Below, one piece after another: positions 32,869 to 42,263 of a stretch of 64,000 nt of DNA; the first letter of the stretch is position 1; the number at the start of each line of letters is the position of its first letter. The stretch spans positions 1,488,001 to 1,552,000 of the forward strand of contig NC_014328.1 in the NCBI RefSeq assembly GCF_000143685.1, in the 5' to 3' direction. This DNA comes from Clostridium ljungdahlii DSM 13528. GTDB taxonomy: Bacteria; Bacillota; Clostridia; Clostridiales; Clostridiaceae. Below the pieces are notes generated by a model. It was not told where the DNA came from. It searched no databases and was given only the letters and a program-made list of their open reading frames with translations. Made by a program: the position numbers and the translations under genes.

Positions 32869-33636
32869 ATGAAGTTATTAGAAGTAAATAATTTAAAGAA
32901 AATATATTCATCAAGATTTGGAGGAAACCAGGTTCAAGCGTTAAGTGACGTAACCTTTTCAGTGGAAAAAGGAGAATATGTAGCAATTATGGGAGAGTCA
33001 GGTTCAGGAAAAACCACATTACTTAACATACTAGCATCTTTAGATAAGCCAACTAGCGGTGAGATTTTACTGCAGGGTAAGAATATTGTAGCAATTAAAG
33101 AAAGTGAAATCACTGCATTTCGTAGAGAAAATTTAGGCTTTGTATTTCAGGATTTTAACTTACTTGATACCTTTTCTTTAAAAGATAATATTTTTTTGCC
33201 ACTTGTTTTATCAAGAAAATCCTATGGAGAAATGGCAAAAAAATTGAGGCCTATTGCAGAAAAATTGGGAATAGAGCAAATACTGGAGAAATTCCCTTAT
33301 GAGGTATCAGGAGGTCAAAAGCAGAGAGCGGCTGTTGCCAGGGCTTTAATTACAGATCCACAGCTTATTTTAGCAGATGAGCCCACAGGAGCTCTTGATT
33401 CAAAATCAACAGATCAGCTTTTAAAATTATTTTCAGAGATTAATAATGAAGGGCAGACAATTGTTATGGTTACCCACAGTACCAAGGCAGCAAGTCATGC
33501 AGGAAGGGTACTTTTTATAAAAGATGGAGAAGTGTTTCATCAGCTTTATAGGGGTTCCATGTCAAAAGAAGAGATGTTTGAAAAAATCTCCAATACACTT
33601 ACGGTGATTACTACTGGAGGTGCGGGAAATGAATAA
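32869..33636 (+). CDS. BceA-like ABC transporter ATP-binding protein
   Basis: The 255-residue ATPase has Walker A GESGSGKTT, Q-loop VFQDFNLLD, signature VSGGQKQRAAVARAL, Walker B LILADEPTGALD and H-loop VTHS. With the following FtsX-type permease it forms a Bce-type transporter that frees lipid II-cycle targets from peptide antibiotics and signals to a BceS kinase. GGGGAGG precedes the ATG. Its kinase and regulator are probably those at 26.96-28.65 kb. Confidence 0.93.
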   Translation: MKLLEVNNLKKIYSSRFGGNQVQALSDVTFSVEKGEYVAIMGESGSGKTTLLNILASLDKPTSGEILLQGKNIVAIKESEITAFRRENLGFVFQDFNLLDTFSLKDNIFLPLVLSRKSYGEMAKKLRPIAEKLGIEQILEKFPYEVSGGQKQRAAVARALITDPQLILADEPTGALDSKSTDQLLKLFSEINNEGQTIVMVTHSTKAASHAGRVLFIKDGEVFHQLYRGSMSKEEMFEKISNTLTVITTGGAGNE

Positions 33637-35572
33637 GCTGTTTTATCCGAGACTTGCAGTAATAAACATTAAAAAGAATAGTAAAACATATTTTCCATTT
33701 ATACTCACTTGTATATGTACAATTATGATGTTTTACATAATGCATGCAATTTCAATAAACAAAGGATTGGATGGAGCAAGTGGATCTGAGAGCCTAAAAA
33801 CGCTTCTTTTTTTGGGAACAATAGTAATAGGAATTTTTTCAGCTATATTTCTTTTTTATACAAATAGTTTTCTTATTAAAAGACGAAAAAAAGAAATTGG
33901 ACTGTATAATGTGCTGGGTCTTGAAAAAAAGCATATTGCAAAAATATTATTTTTTGAGTGCATTTTTACTTCCGTTATCAGTTTAACGGCTGGACTTATT
34001 GGTGGAATTATTTTAAATAAGCTTATGTTTCTTTTGCTCATAAAGATGCTCAATTTTAAAGTATCCTTTGGATTTTCTATTTCGGTGCCGTCTATCATAA
34101 AAACCTTAATTGTTTTTTGCAGCATTTTTTTTGTAACATTATTATCAAATTTATTTCAGATTAAAATATTAAAGCCTATTGAACTTTTAAAAGGGTCAGA
34201 GCAGGGGGAAAAAGAGCCAAAAACAAAATGGATTATGACTATTATAGGATTGGCAGCTCTTTGCGGCGGATATGGAATAGCTTTAAATGTCAAATCACCT
34301 CTTGCTGCACTTAACCTATTCTTTGGCGCAGTTATTCTAGTTATGATAGGAACTTATGCACTCTTTACAGCAGGAAGTATTGCAGTATTAAAGTTTCTCA
34401 GGAAACAGAAGAACTTTTACTATAAGACAGGTCATTTTATATCTGTTTCTGGTATGATGTACAGAATGAAACAAAATGCAGTTGGACTTGCAAATATTTG
34501 TATATTGAGTACTGCTGTACTTGTGATGCTCTCAACTACTATTTCTTTATATGCAGGTATGGAAGATATTCTAAAGCTTCGTTACCCAAGAGATATAGTT
34601 GTAACTGCTAAAGAAACTAATAAAAGTCAAATACAAAAGCTGGATGAAACTTTAAATTCAGAATTAAAAAACGGTAAAATAGATATGAAAGGTAAGCTTT
34701 ACTATTTTGACAATAGCTTGGAAGTTGTAAAAAAAGATGGCAAATTTTTATCTATCAAAAAAGATCCTGGCAGGGCAAATATTTCTATAATAGAGGCTAT
34801 TCCTATTTCAGATTATAATAGATTGGAAGGAAAAAATATTACTCTTCATGATAATGAAGCAATTTTTTTCTCGAAAGTAAAGAATTATACTGATGACACA
34901 ATTAATATTGATAATAAGAGCTTTAAAATTAAACAAAGATTGGATAAACCTGTAGGTGGTTTAAATAATTCCATGATAGATTTGGTAGATACTTATATAA
35001 TACTTGTAAATAATATAGACTCTGTAGGAAAAAATGGCTTTAAGGAATATACAACTGCCTTTAATATTAATGGTACAAATAAAGAAATACTATCAATATC
35101 CGATAAGTTAAATAAAAAATTTACAGAGAATAAAATTAAAGCTAATGCCGAAAGTGCTGCAAGTGGCAGGGAACAATTTCTTTCTTTATATGGCGGTTTG
35201 TTCTTCTTAGGAATATTTTTAGGTATATTATTCTTAATGGCAACGGTACTTATTATTTACTATAAGCAGATATCAGAGGGATATGAGGATAAGGAACGTT
35301 TTGAAATCATGCAGAAAGTGGGAATGGATAAAAAAGAAATAAAGAAAACTATAAGAAGTCAGGTATTAATGGTATTTTTCTTGCCTCTTGTTTTCACAGT
35401 AATCCATATTGCCTTTGCATTTCCAATGATCACAAAGATGCTTGCTGTTTTAGGACTAAAAAATGTAAATTTATTTATACTTTCAACCGCAGGAACGATA
35501 GTTGTTTTTGCAGCAATTTATACAATTGTATTTTCTTTGACAGCCAGGGTATATTACAAAATTGTTGAATAA
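33629..35572 (+). CDS. BceB-like FtsX-family permease
   Basis: The 647-residue protein has ten predicted membrane helices and an extracellular domain of about 200 residues (about 325-525) between helices 7 and 8, the BceB architecture. FtsX segments frame both halves (YTNSFLIKRRKKEIGLYNVLGL; QKVGMDKKEIKKTIRSQ). ATG 33629 overlaps the ATPase stop by 8 nt; GGAGG is 8 nt upstream. The large loop is what normally recognises the antibiotic and determines specificity; the sequence does not reveal which one. Confidence 0.9.
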   Translation: MNKLFYPRLAVINIKKNSKTYFPFILTCICTIMMFYIMHAISINKGLDGASGSESLKTLLFLGTIVIGIFSAIFLFYTNSFLIKRRKKEIGLYNVLGLEKKHIAKILFFECIFTSVISLTAGLIGGIILNKLMFLLLIKMLNFKVSFGFSISVPSIIKTLIVFCSIFFVTLLSNLFQIKILKPIELLKGSEQGEKEPKTKWIMTIIGLAALCGGYGIALNVKSPLAALNLFFGAVILVMIGTYALFTAGSIAVLKFLRKQKNFYYKTGHFISVSGMMYRMKQNAVGLANICILSTAVLVMLSTTISLYAGMEDILKLRYPRDIVVTAKETNKSQIQKLDETLNSELKNGKIDMKGKLYYFDNSLEVVKKDGKFLSIKKDPGRANISIIEAIPISDYNRLEGKNITLHDNEAIFFSKVKNYTDDTINIDNKSFKIKQRLDKPVGGLNNSMIDLVDTYIILVNNIDSVGKNGFKEYTTAFNINGTNKEILSISDKLNKKFTENKIKANAESAASGREQFLSLYGGLFFLGIFLGILFLMATVLIIYYKQISEGYEDKERFEIMQKVGMDKKEIKKTIRSQVLMVFFLPLVFTVIHIAFAFPMITKMLAVLGLKNVNLFILSTAGTIVVFAAIYTIVFSLTARVYYKIVE

Positions 35573-35584
35573 TATGAAGTGTGA

Positions 35585-35630
35585 CCACCAATTGGCAATA
35601 TATTGAGCCAGCTGGTGGCTTTTTATTTTA
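35585..35630 (+). terminator. Intrinsic terminator after bceB
   Basis: CCACCA..GGC / GCC..TGGTGG stem followed by CTTTTTATTTTA. Confidence 0.8.
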
Positions 35631-35632
35631 CT

Positions 35633-36835
35633 TTAGAAATACGAAGAGCAAGTCTTTTTATTGTATATTGCATAAGCAAAAATTCCACACAGTAATGCTA
35701 AGGCACTAAAATTAAACAACCATACATAGCCCAATGAGGAAGCTATAGTTCCTCCTAGCAAAGGGCCTAGGCCCTGACCCAGGTTAGCACCAATAAAAAA
35801 AGTACTTGAAGCTAGTCCCTTTTTTTGACTTCCCAATTTATGAAAACACTCTGCTTGTAGAGCAGGTTGTGCAGTTCCCTGTCCAAATGCTTTAAAAATA
35901 GCTGCCAGAAGTATCATCCAAAGTGCACTTGCATGAGCTATTAGCAGTGCTTCTGTGATGCTGAACAATAATGCCGGATACATAACAGTTGAAAGTCCCT
36001 TTTTATCATACAGTTTTCCAGACATTGGTCTTGTGAAAATAAGAAACAATGCATTTACTGTGAAATACATTCCAATTCCATTTATCTTACGTTCTTCACC
36101 CAGTAAAACTAAAAATGAAGTGGCAAGTCCATTTCCCATAAAAAATAAGCCGCCAATTAAAGATAGTGGCAATATTTTAAATGCAATAATATCTTTTAAA
36201 TGAATGGCATGTTTTTTGTCTACTGTATTTTTTATAGATATCTGATTTTTGTTTGGCAAAAAATTCATACACACTGCAGCTATTATAATTAGTACTGCTG
36301 ATACTATAAAGGTTTTGGACATTCCGAATCGATTAGAAGCTTCTATTCCTATTTCGGGACCAAAGGCAGTTGCAATAATTTGACTGATTCCAAGATAACC
36401 TATACCTTCTCCCATTTTATTTTTTGGTATGAAATCCGTTGCCCAAGCGATACTTGTTGCACTAGTTATACTGAAACTAGCACCATGTATTATTCGGAAA
36501 AAAATTATAAATGTAATATTAGGTGACAAGCCATAACCTAGTGTTGCAATTCCATTTATAAAAGTACCAATTATCATTACATATTTTTTGCTAGTTCTAT
36601 CTGTGAGTATTCCACCAAATGGTCCAATAAGCAATGCTGTAAATGAAAATAAACCTACAATTATGCCTGCAGTGCTTAGAGAGGCACCTAAATTGGAAGT
36701 GTACTTTGCTAAAAGTGGAAAAACAAGATAAAATGCCATGAAGGTAAGGGTATTAATCGCTAATAGGGAAATAAAATTGAAATTCCACAGTTTCATATCT
36801 TTTTTTGTTTCTAAATTTGATTTTGTTTCTGTCAT
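35633..36835 (-). CDS. MFS efflux transporter, paralogue 1
   Basis: The 400-residue, twelve-helix MFS protein has motif A GPFGGILTDRTSKKYVMI and a repeat-like motif GPLLGGTIASSLGYVW in the C-terminal half. It is close to the neighbouring gene product (both start LWNF, share the helix 1-2 pattern TAGIIVGLFS and end with a GLGPxxGGTIA motif), so the two arose by tandem duplication. A drug exporter of the YwfA/bcr-like group is the best guess. An operator-like triple repeat lies just upstream. Confidence 0.85.
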   Translation of the reverse strand: MTETKSNLETKKDMKLWNFNFISLLAINTLTFMAFYLVFPLLAKYTSNLGASLSTAGIIVGLFSFTALLIGPFGGILTDRTSKKYVMIIGTFINGIATLGYGLSPNITFIIFFRIIHGASFSITSATSIAWATDFIPKNKMGEGIGYLGISQIIATAFGPEIGIEASNRFGMSKTFIVSAVLIIIAAVCMNFLPNKNQISIKNTVDKKHAIHLKDIIAFKILPLSLIGGLFFMGNGLATSFLVLLGEERKINGIGMYFTVNALFLIFTRPMSGKLYDKKGLSTVMYPALLFSITEALLIAHASALWMILLAAIFKAFGQGTAQPALQAECFHKLGSQKKGLASSTFFIGANLGQGLGPLLGGTIASSLGYVWLFNFSALALLCGIFAYAIYNKKTCSSYF

Positions 36836-36869
36836 ATATAAATTCTTTCACCTCTAATATAATTAAATA

Positions 36870-36900
36870 TGTTAGAAATCTAACAATTTGGTTTCTAACA
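36870..36900. promoter_or_regulatory. Operator-like repeats upstream of MFS paralogue 1
   Basis: TGTTAGAaaTCTAACA is an inverted repeat with 7-bp arms (36870-36885), and a third half-site TTTCTAACA follows at 36892-36900. The pattern suits a MarR or TetR dimer. No regulator gene is adjacent. Confidence 0.5.
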
Positions 36901-36946
36901 TTTATATTATACCTTACTAAAACCCATGTCAACTAAGGATAAGTTT

Positions 36947-38155
36947 TTAATTATTATTTAAATTTTCACTAACAATTTTGGATTTTGCTTTTTTTGCATT
37001 TAATGTATGCAAATAGTATATAACTATTCCAGAAAACAATAGTGCAGCACAAATATAAAAAACAGAAGTTAAACCAAATTTACCGGCTATGGTTCCTCCT
37101 ATAATTGGCCCCAGTCCTTGTCCGGCATCATATCCAATAAAATAAGTACTTGTGGCAATACCTACTTTACTAGGACCTAGCTTTTTAACACAAGTAGCTT
37201 GCAGTGCTGGTGAAAGTGAACTTTGTCCTATTCCGTAGAGAACTGCCACTGCTAATATCATCCAAAGAGATGAAGAAATTACTAATAATAATGATGCCAT
37301 CATAGCCATGATAAAAGCAGGAAATGCTATAATTGACAAACCTTTATTATCAAGAAGTTTACCTGAAAGTGGCCTGATAATAAGAATTACAATGGCATTT
37401 ACCGTAAAATAATAACCGATATTTGATATATGTCTCTCATCGCCTAGCAAAGCTAAAAAGCTTCCGATAACTCCATTCATAAACGTAAATAAACAAGCAA
37501 GAACAGCAAAAACAATCAGTTCCTTGGCAAAAAAATCACTAATTTTAATATGAAGCTTACTTACATTTAAATTTTCTCTATTTACTGGATTATATGGAAT
37601 CATGGTCATAAGAGCTGCAGCAATCATAACAATAATACAAGATAGATAAAATACATATTTAAATCCAAATTGTGATGAAATCTCCAGTCCAAGATTTGGA
37701 CTTATTGCAGTTGCCAAAATATACCCAAGGCCCATGAAACCTATTCCCTCACCTATTCTTTCTTTAGGCATATATGTTGTAGACAGAGCATTAATTACTG
37801 TAACACTTACTGAAAATGATATGCCCTGAACAATTCTAAAGAAAAAAAGAGTATATATATTGTACGAAATTTTTAAACCTAATGCGGAAACCGCCAGAAA
37901 TATGGTTGAAACAACTAATAAATGTTTCTTGTTAAATCTGTCAGTTGAAAATCCAGCAAACGGACGAATAATAATAGATGTAATTGCAAAAATACCAGCA
38001 ACTAAACCTGCTATGGACATTGTTGCACCTAAACTAATTGTATACTTAGGTAGTATTGGTGTCATCATAGTGAAACCAATAAAGACGAGAGCATTTATTA
38101 TTAGCATTAGAATAAATGAAAAGTTCCATAGATTTTCTATTTTTGATTGTTCCAT
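36947..38155 (-). CDS. MFS efflux transporter, paralogue 2
   Basis: The 402-residue, twelve-helix protein has motif A RPFAGFSTDRFNKKHLLV and GLGPIIGGTIAGKFGL. ATG 38155 (MEQSKIENLWNF) is chosen because GGGGGAT lies 5 nt upstream; an upstream TTG at 38170 would include the ribosome site. It lies upstream of paralogue 1 in the same direction with 111 nt between, each having its own regulatory region. Substrate unknown. Confidence 0.85.
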   Translation of the reverse strand: MEQSKIENLWNFSFILMLIINALVFIGFTMMTPILPKYTISLGATMSIAGLVAGIFAITSIIIRPFAGFSTDRFNKKHLLVVSTIFLAVSALGLKISYNIYTLFFFRIVQGISFSVSVTVINALSTTYMPKERIGEGIGFMGLGYILATAISPNLGLEISSQFGFKYVFYLSCIIVMIAAALMTMIPYNPVNRENLNVSKLHIKISDFFAKELIVFAVLACLFTFMNGVIGSFLALLGDERHISNIGYYFTVNAIVILIIRPLSGKLLDNKGLSIIAFPAFIMAMMASLLLVISSSLWMILAVAVLYGIGQSSLSPALQATCVKKLGPSKVGIATSTYFIGYDAGQGLGPIIGGTIAGKFGLTSVFYICAALLFSGIVIYYLHTLNAKKAKSKIVSENLNNN

Positions 38156-38367
38156 AAAATCATCCCCCAAGGTTATTTTAATAATATAGTTGTAGATGAA
38201 GCATCGTACGAATACGGCCTAACTTTTATTATACTATAAATTGCAAAGTACAAGGATGAATTATGTAAAAATAGGGGAAATAATTAAAAAGTGAAAATAG
38301 AAGCTTTAGATGCAGAAATGAAGTGCCAAAGTATGGAGGAGCTGAGTATAATAATCCTATAGACAAT

Positions 38368-38656
38368 AGACATTTAAGGGATTTTCAAAGAAATAACCAG
38401 TCAGTATGCTAGCCTATTTTTTATCATACTGCGTCGGTAGAACCCTTAGATAGGATTCACTATCTGCGGAACCTACCTCCTTGTCTGATAAACAAAGTTC
38501 TTGGCATCTGATGCTTAGAAATTGTTATCCAGGGACATAGCCGCTCTTTACTCACACTTGGGAAAGTGTGAGTATTAGAGCGGGTTAGTCATCGGATAAA
38601 AAATATACGTCGCATCTTTGACTTGTTATTTTCTTTCAAATCCCTAAGTCATTTCT
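38368..38656. mobile_element. Non-coding TIR element containing structured repeat unit B
   Basis: The ends form imperfect terminal inverted repeats of about 30 bp: AAGGGATTTTCAAAGAAATA at the left and, reversed, TTAGGGATTTGAAAGAAAAT at the right, both continuing into AAC-AGTCA. Inside are four hairpins: CAGTATG/CATACTG (38402-38431); a GGTAG/CTACC stem with AGATAG/CTATCT (38436-38476); GCATCTGATGC (38504-38514); and the branched unit TTATCC..GGATAA (38525-38599) with CCGCTCT/AGAGCGG. There is no coding capacity. It fills most of the gap between the MFS gene and dapL; the remaining 38156-38367 is AT-rich with no gene. Confidence 0.6.
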
Positions 38657-38692
38657 TTAGAACGAGAAGAAAAAGACAGCAAGGAGGATATT

Positions 38693-39907
38693 ATGTGTAA
38701 ATTAAATGATAATTATTTAAAATTGCAAGGAAGATATTTGTTTGCAAGTATAGCAAAAAAGGTAACTAATTTTAAAAAAAGTAATCCGCATAAGAAAATT
38801 ATTTCACTTGGTATTGGTGATGTAACTCAGCCATTAGCACCAGTTATTATAGAGGCACTGCATAGTTCAGTTGATGAAATGGGACATAAGGATACTTTTA
38901 AAGGATATGCACCGGAATTTGGTTATGAATTTTTAAAAAATGCAATTATAAAAGGTGATTATAACTCCCGTGGTGTGGACATTTCAATAGATGAAGTGTT
39001 TATAAATGATGGAATAAATGCTGATGCTGGTAATATTCAAGAACTATTTAGTGTAGATAATAAGATTGCAGTTTGTGACCCTGTATATCCTGTATATGTA
39101 GATTCAAATGTAATGGCTGGAAGGACAGGAACATATGATAAGGATGCACAAAGGTGGAGTGAAGTTATATATATGTCCTGTACTCCGGATAATAATTTTG
39201 TGCCGGATATTCCAGAAGAAAACCCAGATATTATATATCTATGTTTTCCAAATAATCCAACAGGGACAACGGTTACAAAAGATCAGCTTCAACTTTTGGT
39301 TGATTATGCAAATAAAGTGGAAGCTGTTATTGTATATGATGGTGCTTATGAAGCATACATTTCAGAAGATAATGTATGTCATACAATTTATGAATGTGAT
39401 GGTGCAAAAAATTGTGCTGTTGAGCTTAAAAGTTTTTCAAAGAAGGCTGGATTTACAGGATTAAGGCTTGGATATACAATTGTTCCGAAGGAACTAAAAT
39501 GTTCTGGAGTTTCTTTGAATAGACTTTGGGCAAGACGTTATGGAACCAAATACAATGGTACACCATATATAGTTCAGAGGGCAGGAGAAGCTGTTTATTC
39601 TGAGACTGGAAAAGAGCAGATAAAAAAGCAAATTGACTATTATAAAAATAATGCCAAAATCATTTTGGAAGGATTAAAATCAGCAGGCTACTCTGTGTAT
39701 GGAGGAGTGAATGCACCATATGTATGGCTAAAGACACCGAACAATATGACTTCATGGGATTTCTTTTATTACTTATTAGAAAGAGCAAATATTGTAGGTA
39801 CGCCTGGAAGTGGCTTTGGACCGATGGGAGAAGGGTATTTTAGGCTTACAGCCTTTGGAACTTACCAAAATACATTAGAGGCTGTTGAGAGAATTAAGAA
39901 AATCTAA
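38693..39907 (+). CDS. dapL: LL-diaminopimelate aminotransferase
   Basis: The 404-residue class I/II aminotransferase has FPNNPTGT, VYDGAYEAYIS, the PLP lysine in SFSKKAGFTGLRLGYT and the C-terminal arginine region GEGYFRLTAFG. DapL converts tetrahydrodipicolinate with glutamate directly to LL-2,6-diaminopimelate for lysine and peptidoglycan synthesis. AAGGAGG precedes the ATG. It is a single-gene transcript whose upstream DNA is the TIR element, so its promoter may lie inside that element; a strong terminator follows. Confidence 0.92.
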   Translation: MCKLNDNYLKLQGRYLFASIAKKVTNFKKSNPHKKIISLGIGDVTQPLAPVIIEALHSSVDEMGHKDTFKGYAPEFGYEFLKNAIIKGDYNSRGVDISIDEVFINDGINADAGNIQELFSVDNKIAVCDPVYPVYVDSNVMAGRTGTYDKDAQRWSEVIYMSCTPDNNFVPDIPEENPDIIYLCFPNNPTGTTVTKDQLQLLVDYANKVEAVIVYDGAYEAYISEDNVCHTIYECDGAKNCAVELKSFSKKAGFTGLRLGYTIVPKELKCSGVSLNRLWARRYGTKYNGTPYIVQRAGEAVYSETGKEQIKKQIDYYKNNAKIILEGLKSAGYSVYGGVNAPYVWLKTPNNMTSWDFFYYLLERANIVGTPGSGFGPMGEGYFRLTAFGTYQNTLEAVERIKKI

Positions 39908-39953
39908 TAAATTAAATGATAGCTGTTGTAATAATAAGTAATGAAACTAGTAA

Positions 39954-40000
39954 AACTTCTTATAGGTGGAATAAAAGTTTTGCCTATAAGAAGTTGTTTT
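39954..40000 (+). terminator. Intrinsic terminator after dapL
   Basis: AACTTCTTATAGG / CCTATAAGAAGTT, 13-bp stem with GTTTTTG tail; also positioned to stop the convergent permease transcript. Confidence 0.8.
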
Positions 40001-40019
40001 TGATATTAAGAGGCTTTGC

Positions 40020-42263
40020 TTATTCTATTCGGGATTTTAGAGCTTCGGACATAGAAATTTTATTTATTTTTTTCCTGCTTAATAGCTTTGAAAATTCATA
40101 GGTCAAGTATATGATAATAAAACCGACTATAACATAAATGTAATTTATAGTTACTGGAAAGGATACATTCATGTCTTTAGTCATTGACTTAAATAGAGCA
40201 CGCATGGAGGCAAGAAGCAAAGGGACTCCAAGAATATATCCCAGCACAACTATAAAGGAGGAGCTGTTTAAAATTAGAGAATAAACCTCCTTATTTCTGT
40301 AGCCTAGAACTTTCATAAGAGATATATTTTCTTTATTTTCTTCTATTGTAAGAGCGGTAACAACATATATTACTATAAGTCCAATTATAAAGGACATAAA
40401 AGCTATACCACCTACAATAGCCTGAAGTGGCTTTGTAATTGTGTTAAAGGCATTTCTCATATCATCAACTGTTACAAAAGCTAGCAGTTTGCTCTCTGGA
40501 ATGGACAATCTTTCTGTACTCCAAAGTCCAGTGTAGCTGTAAGGAGGAAACTTAAGCATGGCATTAAGTTTATTAAGAGGTATATAAATATAGCTGCCAA
40601 CATAGGTTTCAGCAATATCCCCAACAGTTATACTGTATTCTTTTGAATCAAGCTTATTAACAGCTTTAATAGTATCACTTGGATTTATATTAAGCTTATC
40701 AGCTAGAGGTCTTGTTATAATAATTTTATCTGATTTTAGCAGATTTCCTGCTTTGTTTTTAAATGAAATATACTTAGAATCAGGACTTACTCCATACACT
40801 GTAAAAGTTAGATTATTATCTGATTTAAGTGAAAAGGGTATTTCAGAGAAGGCTTCACCTTTTTCTGGTTTGCCATTTTGGACGGAATTAAACACATACT
40901 GATAGTTGTATTTAAAGGCTTCACTAAAAGAATCCTTCATAAGATAATCCAAAGAACTTTTTGCTGAAAAACCCATTAAAAGCAGCATAGTTGCCATAAT
41001 AACTCCAAGCATAAGAAATACACTTCTAGGTATGCTTCTAAGTAATTCTCTTATTTGAAACTTAGTATTAAAATTTAATTTATCAAGTTTTATATTTTTT
41101 TCTATAAAGCCAACCTTATTATTTTGCCTTCCACCTCTCATAAGTTCAACAGGTGAAGCTTTAAGTGATTTATTTACAATAAAATAGCTGCAGACAATCA
41201 AAAAGACTATAGGAAGCAGAATGCTCATTATCAAATAATTTATATTAAAGCTTAAAGAGCTTACAGGTATATTAAAGTAGGATACATAATAGGAAATCAT
41301 AGGTTTTAAGGTTATTATCCCAAGCGTAGTTCCAAGAATACCGCCTAATAATGAAACAGCTAAAGGATACATGAGATAATGTTTCATAATTTCTCTTTTT
41401 CTATAACCTAGTGCATAAAGAGTCCCTATAACAGCAGCTTCTCTTCTTAACATTCTCAGCATTACTATACCAGTTAGAATGCAGGTAAGGATTAGGATAC
41501 TCATGGGCATAGAGGAACTCATCTTATCAATTCCAGAAAGCTTTGCAGTCATATAAGTTACTCTTGGATTATCAGTTACATTCATCCAGCTCAAAATAAT
41601 AATATTTTTGCTTCTTAAATAACCCTTGAGTTCGGATATTCTTTCACCTAAATTGTTTCTATCGCCATTAAATCTTACGGCATAAAAGCTATTTCCTCTG
41701 TTTATATTATTAAAATCATTTTTATTAATTACTGCAATGCCAAAGTCGTTTGGATCGTTTATAATATCTGATTCTGATTTTAGAGGATATATATAATTTG
41801 GCATAGACATAAAACCGGAAATGGTAAAATTCTGATTATATAGTTTTATACTGTCACCAATATTTAACTTATTAGCTTTTGCATAAGAGGGGTCAATAAG
41901 GATATCGCCATTGCTCAAATTTTTACCTTCAATTATTGCAGGTATGTTAACCTTGGTATTTTCCCTAAAGATCCTTAAAGTTTTATTTCCTGATATAGAA
42001 TAATCAAAGGATTTTGTTTCCTCCAAGCTCATATTAAATTTTGCTTCTAAGGACTCTGGATTATTTAGTTTTTTACTTGTCATAAAGGTTGCATCTTCCT
42101 GCTTATAGTCTCTTTCAAAAGAAGATAATAATCTTGATAAATTTATAGAAACCAAATTAAACATTGTAAAAAGCAGACAGCTAAAAATAATAAGCAGCAA
42201 GGAACCAAGGTATTGAGATTTACTTTCCAGCATGGTTCTCTTAATTTTTTTATTTATAATCAT
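40020..42263 (-). CDS. FtsX/MacB-like ABC transporter permease
   Basis: The 747-residue protein has an N-terminal helix, a large extracellular domain (about 45-245), an FtsX core of three helices, a second helix near 415 with another extracellular region (about 440-600), and a second FtsX core at the C-terminus. The ATG at 42263 overlaps the ATPase stop in TAATG, so the genes are translationally coupled. FtsX cores contain LGYRKREIMKHYLMYPLA and MKVLGYRNKEVYSLI. This two-FtsX form exports or extracts lipids, peptides or drugs; it is not of the Bce type. Substrate unknown. Confidence 0.87.
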   Translation of the reverse strand: MIINKKIKRTMLESKSQYLGSLLLIIFSCLLFTMFNLVSINLSRLLSSFERDYKQEDATFMTSKKLNNPESLEAKFNMSLEETKSFDYSISGNKTLRIFRENTKVNIPAIIEGKNLSNGDILIDPSYAKANKLNIGDSIKLYNQNFTISGFMSMPNYIYPLKSESDIINDPNDFGIAVINKNDFNNINRGNSFYAVRFNGDRNNLGERISELKGYLRSKNIIILSWMNVTDNPRVTYMTAKLSGIDKMSSSMPMSILILTCILTGIVMLRMLRREAAVIGTLYALGYRKREIMKHYLMYPLAVSLLGGILGTTLGIITLKPMISYYVSYFNIPVSSLSFNINYLIMSILLPIVFLIVCSYFIVNKSLKASPVELMRGGRQNNKVGFIEKNIKLDKLNFNTKFQIRELLRSIPRSVFLMLGVIMATMLLLMGFSAKSSLDYLMKDSFSEAFKYNYQYVFNSVQNGKPEKGEAFSEIPFSLKSDNNLTFTVYGVSPDSKYISFKNKAGNLLKSDKIIITRPLADKLNINPSDTIKAVNKLDSKEYSITVGDIAETYVGSYIYIPLNKLNAMLKFPPYSYTGLWSTERLSIPESKLLAFVTVDDMRNAFNTITKPLQAIVGGIAFMSFIIGLIVIYVVTALTIEENKENISLMKVLGYRNKEVYSLILNSSSFIVVLGYILGVPLLLASMRALFKSMTKDMNVSFPVTINYIYVIVGFIIIYLTYEFSKLLSRKKINKISMSEALKSRIE

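Noticed and set aside
38525..38599. Cyclic di-GMP-I (GEMM) riboswitch, suggested by GCGGGTTAGTCATCGG
   Set aside because: The other conserved GEMM segments (CACGCACAGGGCAAACC, GACGCAAAGCC) are absent and the stem arrangement differs.
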